Assembly (NCBI GenBank): GCA_011947345.1
Contig: JAAVTG010000646.1
Coordinates: forward strand, 95,844 to 159,843
Length of the DNA: 64,000 bases
Reading direction: 5' to 3'
Origin: Phytophthora quininea
Lineage: Eukaryota; Oomycota; Peronosporomycetes; Peronosporales; Peronosporaceae
In this document: piece by piece, positions 1-11,308 of the stretch
Layout: each line of letters starts with the position of its first letter
Position numbering within the stretch: the first letter of the stretch is position 1
The notes under the pieces: generated by a model
Database searches by the model: none
Told to the model about the DNA's origin: nothing
The model's input: the letters and a program-made list of their open reading frames with translations, nothing else
Translations under genes and position numbers: made by a program

Positions 1-222
1 CATACCCCTTGGTATTGCCCCTGGAGCTATTTCCTCGTCCTCGTCGTCTTCTACAGGAGGATCTGGGATCAGCATATTAGCTGGAATCTTGATGTAGTCA
101 TTGCCAAGATCAGCACGTTTTTCGTGCCGACCCTCTCCAACGGCAAGCAAAAATTCAGAGAAAGAGAGGATATCCTCATTGTTAGGCTCTCGCGCGGGCG
201 GGCCAACGGACGACTATCACCT
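1..222 (-). pseudogene. Helitron-like Pif1 helicase fragment (left edge)
   Basis: Read on the minus strand, positions about 215 down to 1 encode a peptide containing FSEFLLAVGEGRHEK, then KIPANMLIPDP and an acidic EDDEDEE stretch. This order (F-x-E-W/F-L-L-x-V-G-x-G, then I-x-I/L-P) resembles the segment of Helitron-type Pif1 helicases that follows the core motifs. Two in-frame stops lie just upstream near 219-224, so this is a scrap or one exon. The family call is from memory of the motif, with no search behind it. The 235 bp between here and the Gypsy LTR hold nothing I recognise. Confidence 0.4.
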
Positions 223-457
223 GGAACGACCACGATAGTCATCACGGTCCTACCCGAACTTTACGCTGTTGCCCGTTTTACCACTGTTTGTGCGTCGATA
301 CACAATAGAACCGACTTGGCTGAAATGAAAACAAATGTATTGGTAGAGGCTATTGACAGTCAATGGCCTATCCCTAGCGGTAGCGACGGCGACGCGCGGT
401 CTGTCGCTGGCGGAGTCGGCGGCGTCGACAACAATGGCGAGCTTTGCGAGGTGGTAG

Positions 458-1537
458 TGTGGTATAGGATTCCATGTGAAAACTCGTTGGTAGTACGGAT
501 AGACTCCACCCACAACAATACGTCAACCAGGAAGGTCAACGAGAGTTGGGGCTCAAATCTGAAGACCCAGATTCAGCCCTAGCACCGGGACTGACTGGTC
601 TTGCGATCCGTCCACGCAAACTTCCCAAGTAAACAAACGCCACTAGCACGAGCTCGCTAGCGCGCCAAACCTCGCTGGCCCAACAGCAGAAGGGTCCAAA
701 GCCAATTAAGGCCGACTGCGAGTCCATCGAGGTCTCAGCCTGCGGTGACCTTTAGAGAAGCGGGGAGAACACTCGACCCCGAACACAAGCGCTGGCAATT
801 CAGCCGTCACGCTATACACACTCAACCTTGCCACAAACTCTTGGCTTGGCCGAGGGGCGAGCACTGTCCTCACGGATAAACGTGCCCACCGACAGACATA
901 ACCCGCTCAAACGGGCGGATCCAGACGCAACGTACCGAAGACGATTCCGCTGCCGGACTTGGCCCTTGTGTGCTTGAGGGGAAATTCTGTTCTGTATATG
1001 TAGTGCCCATTCGGGCTTATGTAAATCCTATCTTTCCTACTTTCCATACAAATATGCAGTGAAATATGATCCGTTTCCTAACTGCGACCTCGCTGAACCC
1101 ACCGCCGAGGTCCCCGAAGCGTCGCCGAGCTCTCAGACTGGCCACCGAGGTTTCGGAGCGGTCGGGTCGTTGCTAGCGAGCCCTCCCAAGAGTCATCGAG
1201 GATCCAGCTGTAGCCAACGAGCTTTCCCAACAGGCACTGAGGCTCCCAACCGTCGCCGGGGCTTGGGAAGGGTCGCCTGGATCTTTGTCCGTTGGAAAGG
1301 TGACGTCGACGTGTCACCGAACATTCTGAGGAATGGCCAATCACAGCGCCTTCCGTTGGGCATAATGGTTCAATCCACAAAAATGATTCCCGCCGACTGA
1401 CCATTGAGACTTCGCCAGACTTAAAAATCCAGCCAATCAGGGAAGACTCCGTTGGGAATGACCGTGAGCGAATCCTCGCCACGCATCACGATGCCTCACG
1501 ACTCGTCCCTGTTTCCCAGGCAAATCGCTTTACCACA
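458..1537 (-). repeat. Gypsy 3' LTR (1080 bp)
   Basis: Matches 13805-14876 almost base for base. It starts TGTGGTA and ends TACCACA, a perfect 7-bp terminal inverted repeat with TG...CA ends. It carries a 9-bp insertion (atctttcct type) near 1030 relative to the other LTR. An 11-mer, ACCGAGGTTTC, that recurs through the element is present at 1144-1154. The G/C-rich stretch just inside the LTR (minus strand of about 1538-1556) is the place for a polypurine tract but is only weakly purine-rich. Confidence 0.93.
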
Positions 1538-1692
1538 ACTGCCCCTGGCCCGACGCGAACCTCCCGATCGGCGAGCGTCTGGACATCTGCCTTCGCTCGC
1601 GTTGACACGGTTGCTCGTTGCTTCTACACCTCGCATCGCGATGTTGGTGGGTAGCTCGAAGCAGTAGGCGTTTGACTGGTTTGGCTGACTCG

Positions 1693-4600
1693 ATGTCTTC
1701 CTCGCAGGATCGTGCCGAGGCGGCCGAGGTCTCGTCGACTACTCAGTCAGCTCCACCCAGTTCCTGTGCAGCTTCGTCTGGCCCAGGGACCCGTTCGATG
1801 GCCGCGGTGACCTCATCTGCGCCTGCGGCGGCTCGTGCAGCTCCCGTTAACCCGACGCAGATTCATCGTGGGGCGCTCGTTGAACTTGTCAAGAGCTCGG
1901 TGGAGTCGTCGTTGCATGGCTTCGCGGTATCCTTGGATGCCAAGCTTGCGCAGGTGACCAAGACTGTGTTGTGCCAAGCTATTCATCCTCCAGCCGTCGG
2001 GGATCGAGCTTTTGAAGCTGCCCTGGAGCGCGCCGGAAACCTCGCTGAAGTCTGTGCGCAGTCCGTGTCTGGGGTCATTCCTCCGGTTGACCTCGACAAC
2101 CTGGTGGGTCGCCTTAAGGCGGATTCGGAGGCCGCGCGCGCGAGGGCGGCCGCAGTTCAACGCTCACTGAACACCGAGATCGGCCTGAAAGAGAACGCGC
2201 GGCTGATTGCATCACATGCGACGGCCGAGGTGGAGCATCTCAAGCGACAGCTCCGTTCCCAAGAACACACCATCGCCTCACTTGGTTCAAAGCTGAAGGT
2301 AATGGACGAGAAGTTGGCGCGCGTGACGGACACCGAGAACTCGCTGAGGCTTCAGATTGAAGCGCGCGACAAGTCTATCCATGAACAAGAGCGACAGATC
2401 CAGCGTGAGCGTGAGGTCTTCAAAGGGAAGATCGCCGAGAATTCCAAGACCGAAGCCCGTCTGCATTCTTTGCTGTCCGCGTCGTCGGCTCCAGGGTCTG
2501 CGTTGGATCGTCAGCGTGAGCTTCGCATTGAAGATCTCCAGCGGCGCGTCTCTAAACTCTCTCATGCCAATGCAATTCTTCGGTCTCACGTCCAAGATCG
2601 GCAGTTAGACGCCGACACTCTCGTCAAGGTCATGGAAGGTAAGGCCTCGTTGCTGTCCTTGTCTCCAACATAATTTGACTCCTCGTCAATGTTTTAAGGT
2701 TTGCTAGCGGAGGAATTGGACTGGTCTACGCTGGGACTTAGTTCCGCCGAGTTTACACGCCTCTCGGCGCTACAGTCAACAGCGCGGACTGCGTTTGAGA
2801 AGTCCAAGCTAGCTGAGGATGCCGCCCAGTCAGTCCACAAGAAGAAGCACAGGAACGCACACAAGCGGCTGCGTCAACTCGACCAGGACCCTCCTCCGAG
2901 CTCATCTGCTCGTGGGGACTCCCTTCCAGTAGCCACCGAGGTTTCGTCATCTGTTGGTTGTTTGGCTCTGTCAATGGCAGAGGCTGGTCTTGGTGACTCC
3001 GACTCGGAGCCTGAAACCTCAGCAGCTGTCGAGACTTCATCCCGACGGGGTCTCCACAAACCACAGGCATGGAAAAGAGGGCCAAAACGTCGCCGGCTTC
3101 GATCCCCTGGTCACAAGTCCTGCAAGGCTGCTTCCCACAAGGCTTCTCCAGGGCCTGCTTCACCTGTGTCGCGTCCTGCGACAAGTTCTCCACCACAGTG
3201 GTTTAACGACAGCCAAGATGACTCGCTACCGTCGACGCCTACGGAATCTAACGTCCAAGGGACTCCGCTTTCCAGCTCGTCGGCTGATGCAAGCACTCGA
3301 CTGAGTCCAGCGAGCTCTCATCCGTCACCTCCAGTCCCTCCAAGCTCTTCCCGCCGAGGCACACCTTCGCGAGGGGCCTCTCGTCGTGCAGTTCAGAGGA
3401 GTTCGCTGTATCAGCAGCAGGAGGCTGCAGACGATGATGATTATCTCGGTATTGATGACGATGGATTCACTATGTCGAGGACTGCCCCTGTGGTGATCGA
3501 CCTCTCTTCCGGACCGTCGCAGGCAGAGTCTTCGTTGGGCACTGTGGAGGTCGCTGGAGCAGTTCCCGTGGAACTTGAGTCGTCAACGAGTTCTCGTCGG
3601 TCTTCCTCTTCTGCCTCGAAGACTTCCCGCGAAATCGACAAAAGATCGGTGGGGCCTCCAAGTGATCCCGCCGGCAGTTCGTCTACTCCGACTGTCGCCA
3701 ACAAGCCCGACACCCACGACGATCTCGATGTGCAGCGCCGTCGGGAAATCGACGAGATGTTCGAGGAAGACTTGGATATCGTGGAGACTGACGCAGCACG
3801 AATTCTCGATCCCGTTCCCATTGCTCAAGATACCTCGGCTGGCTCAGCAGTGGAGTCCTCGTTGGACCACCCCCTGTTCCGGCTGTGGCCAATTCTCTGC
3901 CAGGTTCCGCCAACGAGCCCTCGTCGACCTCTCCTCCGGTGCCCCTGACTCGGCTGCGACGGCTCGGACCGCGTACCGAGGTCGTGGCCACTTTTGGCCA
4001 GAGACCTGTGGGGAATTCGAGCTCGGTGACTCCTGTTCCAGCCTTGCCTTTGGTTACCGGTGGCGTTCCTCCACTGGTTCGTCCTTCTGGGCCGCTCCCC
4101 ACCTGGAGCAACAAATTTATTGACATGACGTTCCACAAGCCCGGAGCCCAGGAATGTTGGTGGAGGATGTTGAATGTGACGACACCTCATGCTGTCTCGG
4201 GCGACGCCATGGTCCCGTGTGATGCTAAGGGCATTAAGGCGTTCGCAAACTACACTCATCGGAATCATCCGTGGCAGACCCTCCGCCGACGGCTTCCTGA
4301 GAACGCTTCTCTGTTCGACACAACGGACTTTAATCCCGACAGCAATATTTCCACCCGTTCCAAGGACATGATGCTCCAGATTAAAAATGTGTGGCGAGCT
4401 GTGCGCGGATATGGACCCAAGGCAGATCTCGGCTTCGCTCTCTGGGAACGCTCGCACTGGTTTCACGACCGATGTGTGGAGAATTACTTCCGCATGCTGG
4501 AACAGCAGTTGGATTCGAAGTCTCTTCCTGGCGAGGTTTCGGTCGAGAGTGGTCACCCTGATTCGGACGACCTTGCTGCTCTTGTCCTGTCATCCCGTGA

Positions 4601-5126
4601 CGAATGGGCAAAGTATTCGAAGGCTCGAGGTAAGAGAGCAGATCGGCTTCGCCTGCAGATCCCCAGGAAGCTGTGGTATTGGTTCGTTGATGGCCCTGAT
4701 GGGCACCAGCCTGTTCCCGAATATATTTTCGAGCCGTCGATGCTGCATTACCCCGTGGAGCAGTTGCTGTCGTTCCCTGCTGTCCCAGATTGGACTCTTG
4801 AAGTGGCCGGTATCGACCAGCGGGAGCCTTGGCGTTGCGGCTGGGTCAATGCTCCACATCTTCATCCGTTCAACACCACGTTCTTCCCGTGTAATGCATC
4901 GGAGGTTACGCCATTTATTCCTCGGCGCAAATCGGCTTCCAAGGTGAATGCGGTAATCTCAGTCGACCCAGCAATACAGGATATTGCTGAGGACACTTGG
5001 AGAGACGAGATGGTCACCCCACCGAGTTCTCGCCACGCGTCGGACTCAGAATCTGAAGCCAACGACTCGCCACCAGCAGCAGATGGTTCTCAACTCGCCA
5101 GCTGGCGCAAGCTGCTGCTGACGTGA
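1693..5126 (+). CDS. Large antisense gene inside the Gypsy element, unknown function
   Basis: Open on the plus strand, opposite to gag-pol, from the ATG at 1693 (MSSSQDR) to a stop at 5126. An in-frame stop near 2673 falls inside a likely 60-bp intron (GTAAGG at 2639 to TTTTAAG at 2698); removing it joins the two parts in frame. A frame change near 3872-3876 lies in a run of five C and is repaired by one C. The product would be about 1,120 residues: a Ser/Ala-rich start, a long predicted coiled coil (about residues 140-300, rich in E/K/R/Q/L), a Ser/Pro/acidic middle, and a C-terminal Trp- and Cys-containing globular-looking region (4080-4960, with WWRMLNV, NHPWQTLRRRLPENAS, LGFALWERSHWFHDRC). 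No family is recognised. It starts just inside the 3' LTR, so it could be driven by antisense LTR activity. It could be a captured host gene or an element-specific accessory gene. Confidence 0.6.
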
Positions 5127-5425
5127 ATGGGGCTGAGCAGGCTCGTTGACCTGAGTTTTGTGTGTGTTTCTTCATGCTTCAGCTCATAGTGCATCTACCG
5201 AGGGTTTTAAGCGGAGCTGGTCGTGTCGTAGTGTTTTCTTTTCTTGCAACTTTATTCCTTGTAATCATTTTCACGTTCATCGATGTAACATGCAGGGTTG
5301 TTGGTGCAATAGCTTTTTCGTCTGTAGCGACGGGTTGCACCGTCCCGTCGTCAGTTCAATCCTCGACAGACATAGCCAGATAACTCTTACGTGATCTGGT
5401 TGCTGCCGGTAATTCCACCGAGGTT

Positions 5426-8380
5426 TCATTCCTCATCAGCGACCTGCACCATCTGAAGACGCTGGTCGCTTTTCTTTCTGCGCAAATAATCAAACAAGAG
5501 TCCGCCGCAGGACAGGTTTGCCATTGGTTCCCACGTGGGTTCATCATAGCCGACCCACTTTACTTGGAACTCACGCACGGAGCGTCCAGTCGATGTTGAC
5601 AAGGGCATTCGATCGCCGAGGATTGCTTCCACCTCGTATTCACCAGTTACTTGGTCAGGTTCCCAACTATCTTCGGGTAGCAATTCCTCGTCAAAGTCCA
5701 GGCGAGTGTCGTCCGTCACCCCAAGGGCTAGTCGAGTCGTCGGTCGATCCGAGAACTCGTTTACTGCTTTGAGCCGAGAGATGTGCACCACCGGATAGAA
5801 TCGGTATCCACTTCGATCGGGGAGCTCTAACTCGAAAGCAAAGTCCTCGACCTTGCGCTTGATGCGGAAAGGGCCGTGCCACCGATGCGCTAACTTCTTG
5901 ACGAGACCCGGCTTCACCCGTTCCATGTAGAGCCACACCCGGCTCCCTTCTGTGAACGGAGACCTCGGTGGCCGAGAGTGCCGATCGTCTGGACTGTTTC
6001 CACTACTTGATGAGGTCACCGAGGTTTCATTATCATTCTGGCTAGGATTGGAAGCTTTTTCCAGCCGACTGAGTGTCTTGTTGTGCTCATCAGCTCTGCG
6101 CTTCTTTTCGGTCGCTTGGTAGTCCTTGGCCATGACAAGAGCGATTTCTTGTTGCCGATTGACTTCTCGTCGCCACGCTAAAGCGTCAGACTGTCTGCCG
6201 TGACCTCGTTGGAGGGATGTTGTCATTGCTTTCATTGTTGACTGTGCGTCCCAGCCATGAACGAGGTAGAACGGAGTCTCCTTCCTTGTCGTATCTTGCG
6301 AGTTGTTAATAGCAAACACTAATCGTTCTGCGATTTCATCCCAGTCTCGTTGCAACGGGTCTTCCACGTACACTCGGACTGAAGTCATTACTGACTTCAC
6401 CGAGCGTTCCTGTTGCCCGTTTGCTTGCGGACGATAACTCAGAGTGGCTCTGGAGCGTGATTGCAGCATTTCTGCGAACACCTGGAAGACTTCGCTCATA
6501 AAGCGAGGGTCTCTGTCGTGCCGAATCAGTGACGGCGCGCCGAAACGTCGGTAGATACATTCTTCGAAAGCTTGAGCTACCTTTATCGCGGAAGTGTCAG
6601 ACATTGCCTTGGCGATGACAAATCCAGTGAATGAGCATTGGAACAGCAGCAAGGCAGTGTTCCCACTTCGGCTTTTCGGTAGCGGGATAACGAAATCCAT
6701 GGAGACAATTTGGAATGGTCTGTCGGCCAGGACGTTTCCTGGTGACATTCCCTTCAGTTGTGGTCGGCTTTTGCTGGTGCAGCAATCGGGGCACGATTTG
6801 ACATGCTTCTCCACATCAGCAAAGAGTCCGATCCAATAGAAGTCTGCTTTGACTCGGTGGTATGTCCGAGTGACGCCCTGATGACCCCCTTCCAACGTGT
6901 CGTGGCAAGTGTGCAGTACTTCCTGAATCATCGTTGTGGGCACGACCAGCCGGAGCTTAGTCTCTTCTCGCGGGTTTCGGCTCGACCGAGGTTTCGACCC
7001 AAGGTAGTAGAGCAGACTATCTTCAGAAAGCACAAAGTTATCAGCCCATTTGAGAGCATCTCGTGCTTCTTTATAGGGTAAGTCTTCCGTAGACCCTCTT
7101 AGCGCCAGCTTGAGGTTTTTCCATCGTAGCTCTTCATCTTGAGCCTTGCTGATGCGCCGGCGACGTTCGGCTTGGATTTCTACAGGGTCCAGTTCCTCCA
7201 CTGAGGGTTCATGAGGAGTTGTTTCTTCTCCCCGCGCCAGGGCTTCGGCGTGTCCCGAAGTCTCGTTAGGTTCTACTGTGGTCCCTTGAGGCTTCGTTGC
7301 AGCTTGATCTGTATCTGGTGGAACCTCGTTGGCAAACCTAACGCGTTTCCGCTTAGACTTCGCTTGTTGTCGTGTCATCACAGAGATCTCAGCGTGCTCC
7401 AGTTCCTCAGGGGCGTATAACATCTCTTGAATTCGATTTAACCCCGTCAATTCGGCTTTTCGTGCTTCGCCCAGTATCACTCGGCTTGTTTTCGTCTCCA
7501 ACGACTCGGTGGCTAGTGAATCAGCTGCTGCGTTGTATTCTCGTACTACGTGCAAGTATTTCACCGTTTTTAGCTTTGCCACCAAATCTTTGTGCCGATT
7601 GAGCTGTGCCATTAAAGCTTCTTTCCGGCAGGCGATCACCCCTAGGGATTGCTGGATCGCGAGTCTAGAGTCGCCAACGATTACTAAATCCTCGGCACCT
7701 TGTTCAATGGCAGCTATGACGCCATTGTTCATGCCGGTGTACTCAGCGATGTTTACCGTTGTCGACGATAGGTAAGCGTTCGCAGCGATCGCTATAGACC
7801 ACTCCGGTAATTTCCACACAATCCAAGAGCAGCTTCCATAGCCACCATACTTTTCCGTCTTTGCTGAGCCGTCAAATGACACAACGAATCCTCTGTAGTC
7901 ACGTGGCAACTTCGCATAGAGCAAATTCGGGTCCATCCGAATCATCGGTGAGCCTTTGCTCGGTGGAGCTATCGGAGCTAACGTATCTTCGAGATCCATG
8001 AAGTTAGTGATTGTTGACTGCAGCAACTGTGTGAAGGTACAATCTCGCTCTTTGACTCGTTCGATCTTTAAATGCCATGGCGACAACATCACTGCAAACT
8101 GGGTTGTCCGTCCGAACAATGATTTGGACTTGTGCACCCATTCAAGAGTGGAAAATCTCGTGTAGACGTGAATCACTCGGCCGGCTAGCTGTGTGTAGCA
8201 CACCTTCAGTAATAGCAACAGAGCCAACACCTCTTTCTCCGCGGGGTGGTAATTCATTTCACTGTCTTTGAGAACTCGTCCCGCGAATCGGACCGATGCA
8301 GCTTTCCGTCGTGTTCTTGCATCAATGTCGTGCTTAGAGCCCACTCATTAGCAAACAGCATCACGTGCACAGGCTTCGAT
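5426..8380 (-). CDS. Gypsy pol, C-terminal part: RNase H, second RNase H-like region, integrase, chromodomain
   Basis: A 972-codon open frame (8344-5426) joins upstream RT sequence after one lost base near 8293. In order: the retroviral-type RNase H end (EMNYHPAEKEVLALL); a second RNase H-like region with FDGSAK, then GGYGSCSW, NIAEYTGMNNG, IVGDSRLAIQ and an acidic/Ala-rich end (NAAADSLA), which is the D-E-D-D pattern of the archaeal/plant type; an integrase HHCC zinc finger (H...H...CPDCC); a catalytic core with MDFVIPLP, RHDRDPRF and GQQERS (D, D-35-E); and a C-terminal chromodomain with REFQVKWVGYDEPTWEP. The chromodomain places it among chromoviruses, which are known to target chromatin. 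The second RNase H-like region is known from some oomycete Gypsy elements. Stop at 5426. Confidence 0.85.
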
Positions 8381-9918
8381 CGGTCAAAGTGCCGGAGAAT
8401 TGGAGCTTCCGCGACCTTTGCTTGAGCGCCGTGAAAGCTCGTTGAGCCGCAGAGAGGTCACCCCTGGGGCCAAAGTCGTCATCCTTCAGCTGGTACAGTG
8501 CTGCACCGTAAACAGCGAAGTCTTGGATGAACCTACTGTAGTAGTTCAAGGCTCCGAGAAACGACTGCATCCCTTTCTTGGTCTGAGGGAAGGAAAGCTC
8601 GGTAATGGCTTTCATCTTCTTGGCGTCGGCTTGTATGCCCCTAGCTGAGACTTCGTGCGACAAGAAGTCCACCTTCGACTGTGCAAAGATGCTTTTAGTG
8701 AAACTCACACTAATTCGGCATTCCGTGAATCGTGTCAGCAGTTGATCTAGAGTGGCCAGGCAGGACTCGAAAGTCTCGCCACCAAAGCAAATGTCATCCA
8801 CAAATGATCGTCGATCGAAAACTGGCACTAACAAGCTCTCGTCGATCTCTCCATGGGCAAACATGTTGGCAACGGGGCTGTTGATCAGTTGCAGAACAGG
8901 GTCCGCTTCCACCGAGGTTTCACGGTCCGCCTCAAACTTGGTTCGAGGCGCAGTTCCAGAATTCGGCGGCACGAGGGAAACCTCGTCGGACCCTTTATGC
9001 CATAGTTTAGCTTGTTCTTCAGCCTCACGCATCAGATTTGCGTAGTGTTTCCATCCGCCTCTAGGCTGAACAAACCCCACAAGGCGTTGTCGATCATTCT
9101 CTGGTAAATCATCGGCGCGTTTTTAGACCGAACGGCATTCGCAGCCATTCAAAATGACCCAGGGCACAAACAAACGCCGAGACCTTCCGAGCTCTCAGAG
9201 TCATCATTATGGCCCAGAAGCCGCTGGCAGCATCCAGCGAGCAAAACCAAAGGTAACACTCCAAATCCGTCAGCAGGTCGTCCACCAAAGGCATGGCGTA
9301 CTCCATGATAGCCGTTACAGCATTTACCATCTTGTAATCGATGCACAGTCGAATATCTTGACCGTTCTTTTTCAGTACGATCACAATCGGCGAGGCCCAT
9401 GGACTGTCCGAGAATGCGATTAGGCCTGCCTTCAAGAGTCCCTTCAGAAGCTCATAGAGTTGTCGGAGATGTCTGAGCGGTATTCGTCGAGCTCTCTGCT
9501 TGATTGGAGCGTGCCCTTGGACGTCGATATCACAAACCACCCCATAGGCAGGCGGGGGCAGCGCGTTGCCACTGCTAATCATTATTCCCTCGTGCTTCTT
9601 TAGCACTTGGACCAACCGTTTTTGTTGGGCTGCTGTCAGGTCGGGGTTAACGACGTTCGCTCCTGCGTAGTCGAGCACGGTCGTTGACTCCTCGGTGAGG
9701 TCCGGAAGGAACGCTAGTTCGTGAGCGTAGTCTTCCAACCCGATCTCATTTGCCGGGTGTTCGAACGAGTTCTCGTTCTTCCCTGACAGGGTAGCATTTC
9801 CCTCCGTTGTCAACCCTCGAGCGACCGAGACGAAGGTTTGTTCCAGCTGGGCTACGCTTCTACCCGAAACCTCGTTGGGGCATCCATGTCCGTCAGTAGT
9901 TTTGCCTGTCAGCATCAC
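8361..9918 (-). CDS. Gypsy pol: reverse transcriptase (frame-broken)
   Basis: Two open pieces (9918-9109 and 9080-8361) make one RT. The first has the fingers/palm start (SPWASPIVIVLKKNG, then RLCIDYKMVNA, then a catalytic-type CSLDAASGFW and LRMPFGLK). The second holds the active-site FVDD within RRSFVDDICFGGE, followed by the thumb segment ending FLGALNYYSRFI. The breaks lie at a run of five T (9116-9120) and a run of four C (9074-9077); one added base in each restores a continuous frame, so the enzyme may be intact in the organism. Upstream it joins the protease frame after one lost base in the C run at 9918-9921. Confidence 0.85.
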
Positions 9919-9920
9919 CC

Positions 9921-11308
9921 CATGTTGTCCCCTGGATCGAAGGGAATACCATCACACCGAGCTTCTATGCTATGTGAGGTGTCCACCGAGCTTTCGTCGC
10001 TTTCTTGAGCCGTGCTGTCATCGTTTCGAAAAATCTTTTCCCAACGCTCAGCACAGCTTAATTGTCTATTGTCTCCAGCGGAAAGTTCGGCAGGACGTGC
10101 CCTGATTCCTTTAGGTGTGGAGTAAGCTGGTCTTTCGACCGGTGAGGGTTGAGCAGCAAGCCATCTGTCGTACAGGATCCGTTCCCGTTCCATCGTACTT
10201 CTGTCTTTCGATTCTGCATAGGCTAACACTTGCCATTCCTCATACTTCTTGGATGTCATCTTGACGTATCCAGGAAACCTCGGCAAATCTCCAACAGGAA
10301 CCAACTGCAACACTGGAAAATGCCGAGGACAACTCGTTAGTTGCTCGGTGACGTTTGTCAGCCGAACTACCCTTGGTTGCCCCCGCCAAAACGTCGTCAC
10401 CGTTGGTACCCAGGCCGTTGTTCGCCTAACCCACACGTCATGTGTTTCCGCAGAGTGCTGTCTTCTGGGCAGTTTGAAGTAGGCCTGCTCCCGTCCGGGG
10501 ATATTCAAATCCTCAATGGGCCCATAAGATGAATGGCTACTCATCCGGTCTTCGGCTGTCATGTTGGCGGTCTTGATCAAGGGAATCATGACCTCGTTTG
10601 GCAGTTGAGCGGTACTGTTGAACAAGTCCAGTCGGATTCCGGCCGGAATCATAAAGTCCGTTCCGAGCACCACGTCAACGCCAGCGTTGTGCTGCATGAT
10701 CCAAATCTCAAACTCATAGACAGTATCCCATCCGAGAGTAATCTTGACCAGAGCTCGGCGAGTTGTTGATACTTTGCCTTCATTTATTCCTTGCACGTCG
10801 ATGCTGCGACCATGACCTTGGATATCACGTATCCGCAGTTTCCGCGCAAAACTCGCCGAGATCACACTAACATTGGCGCCAGTGTCGAGGAGTATCCTCG
10901 TTCTGTTGTCGTTCAGCGCGCCTTTGACCAGCGCTCGCATCCTTATTCGTCGGTCGAACTTCTTGGCCGACCACCAACCCAGTCGTTCTCCAGGTAATAG
11001 CTTCAGTACTTTCTGAAGCGGTCTTGCCTCGTTACACGTCACACTGGTTATCCATCCTTCTGTGCCATACGAAACCTCGTTGGAGCCGCTAGTGGTTCCT
11101 TGGTTCCGATAGGCACTTAATATACCTCCACCAAGGTTTCCGTCGTTGTCACTTTCACTTTCCATCGCGTCACGCTTATCACCATTGTCGTAAGGCCATT
11201 CGCCGCCACCCACGAATGCGAAAATACAGTCCGCATCCATCGCTGGTTCGGCTAACTGTGGCAGCCCGATAGGGACCAACCCAGTCATAGTTGGCGAGCT
11301 GTCTAGTT
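9921..11308 (-). CDS. Gypsy aspartic protease region
   Basis: Open frame continuing from the zinc-knuckle region. It contains the retropepsin active-site motif ILLDTGANVSVISASFARKL (DTG), with a following flap-like stretch and VVLGTDFMIPAGI, the second conserved hydrophobic/Gly segment of the family. It would process the Gag-Pol polyprotein in the cytoplasmic particle. The link to gag crosses a one-base loss near 11308 (tttaaa context) and the link to RT crosses the C run at 9918. The C-terminal 250 residues between protease and RT are low in recognisable motifs. Confidence 0.75.

Noticed and set aside
124..582. Plus-strand open frame of 152 codons across the left LTR edge
   Set aside because: It runs from flank into LTR, and the LTR part recurs at 13.8 kb without the first half; no domain. 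It is a chance frame.
1078..1482. Open frames within the LTRs on both strands
   Set aside because: They are present in both LTRs with changed lengths and no coding signal; an LTR does not need them.
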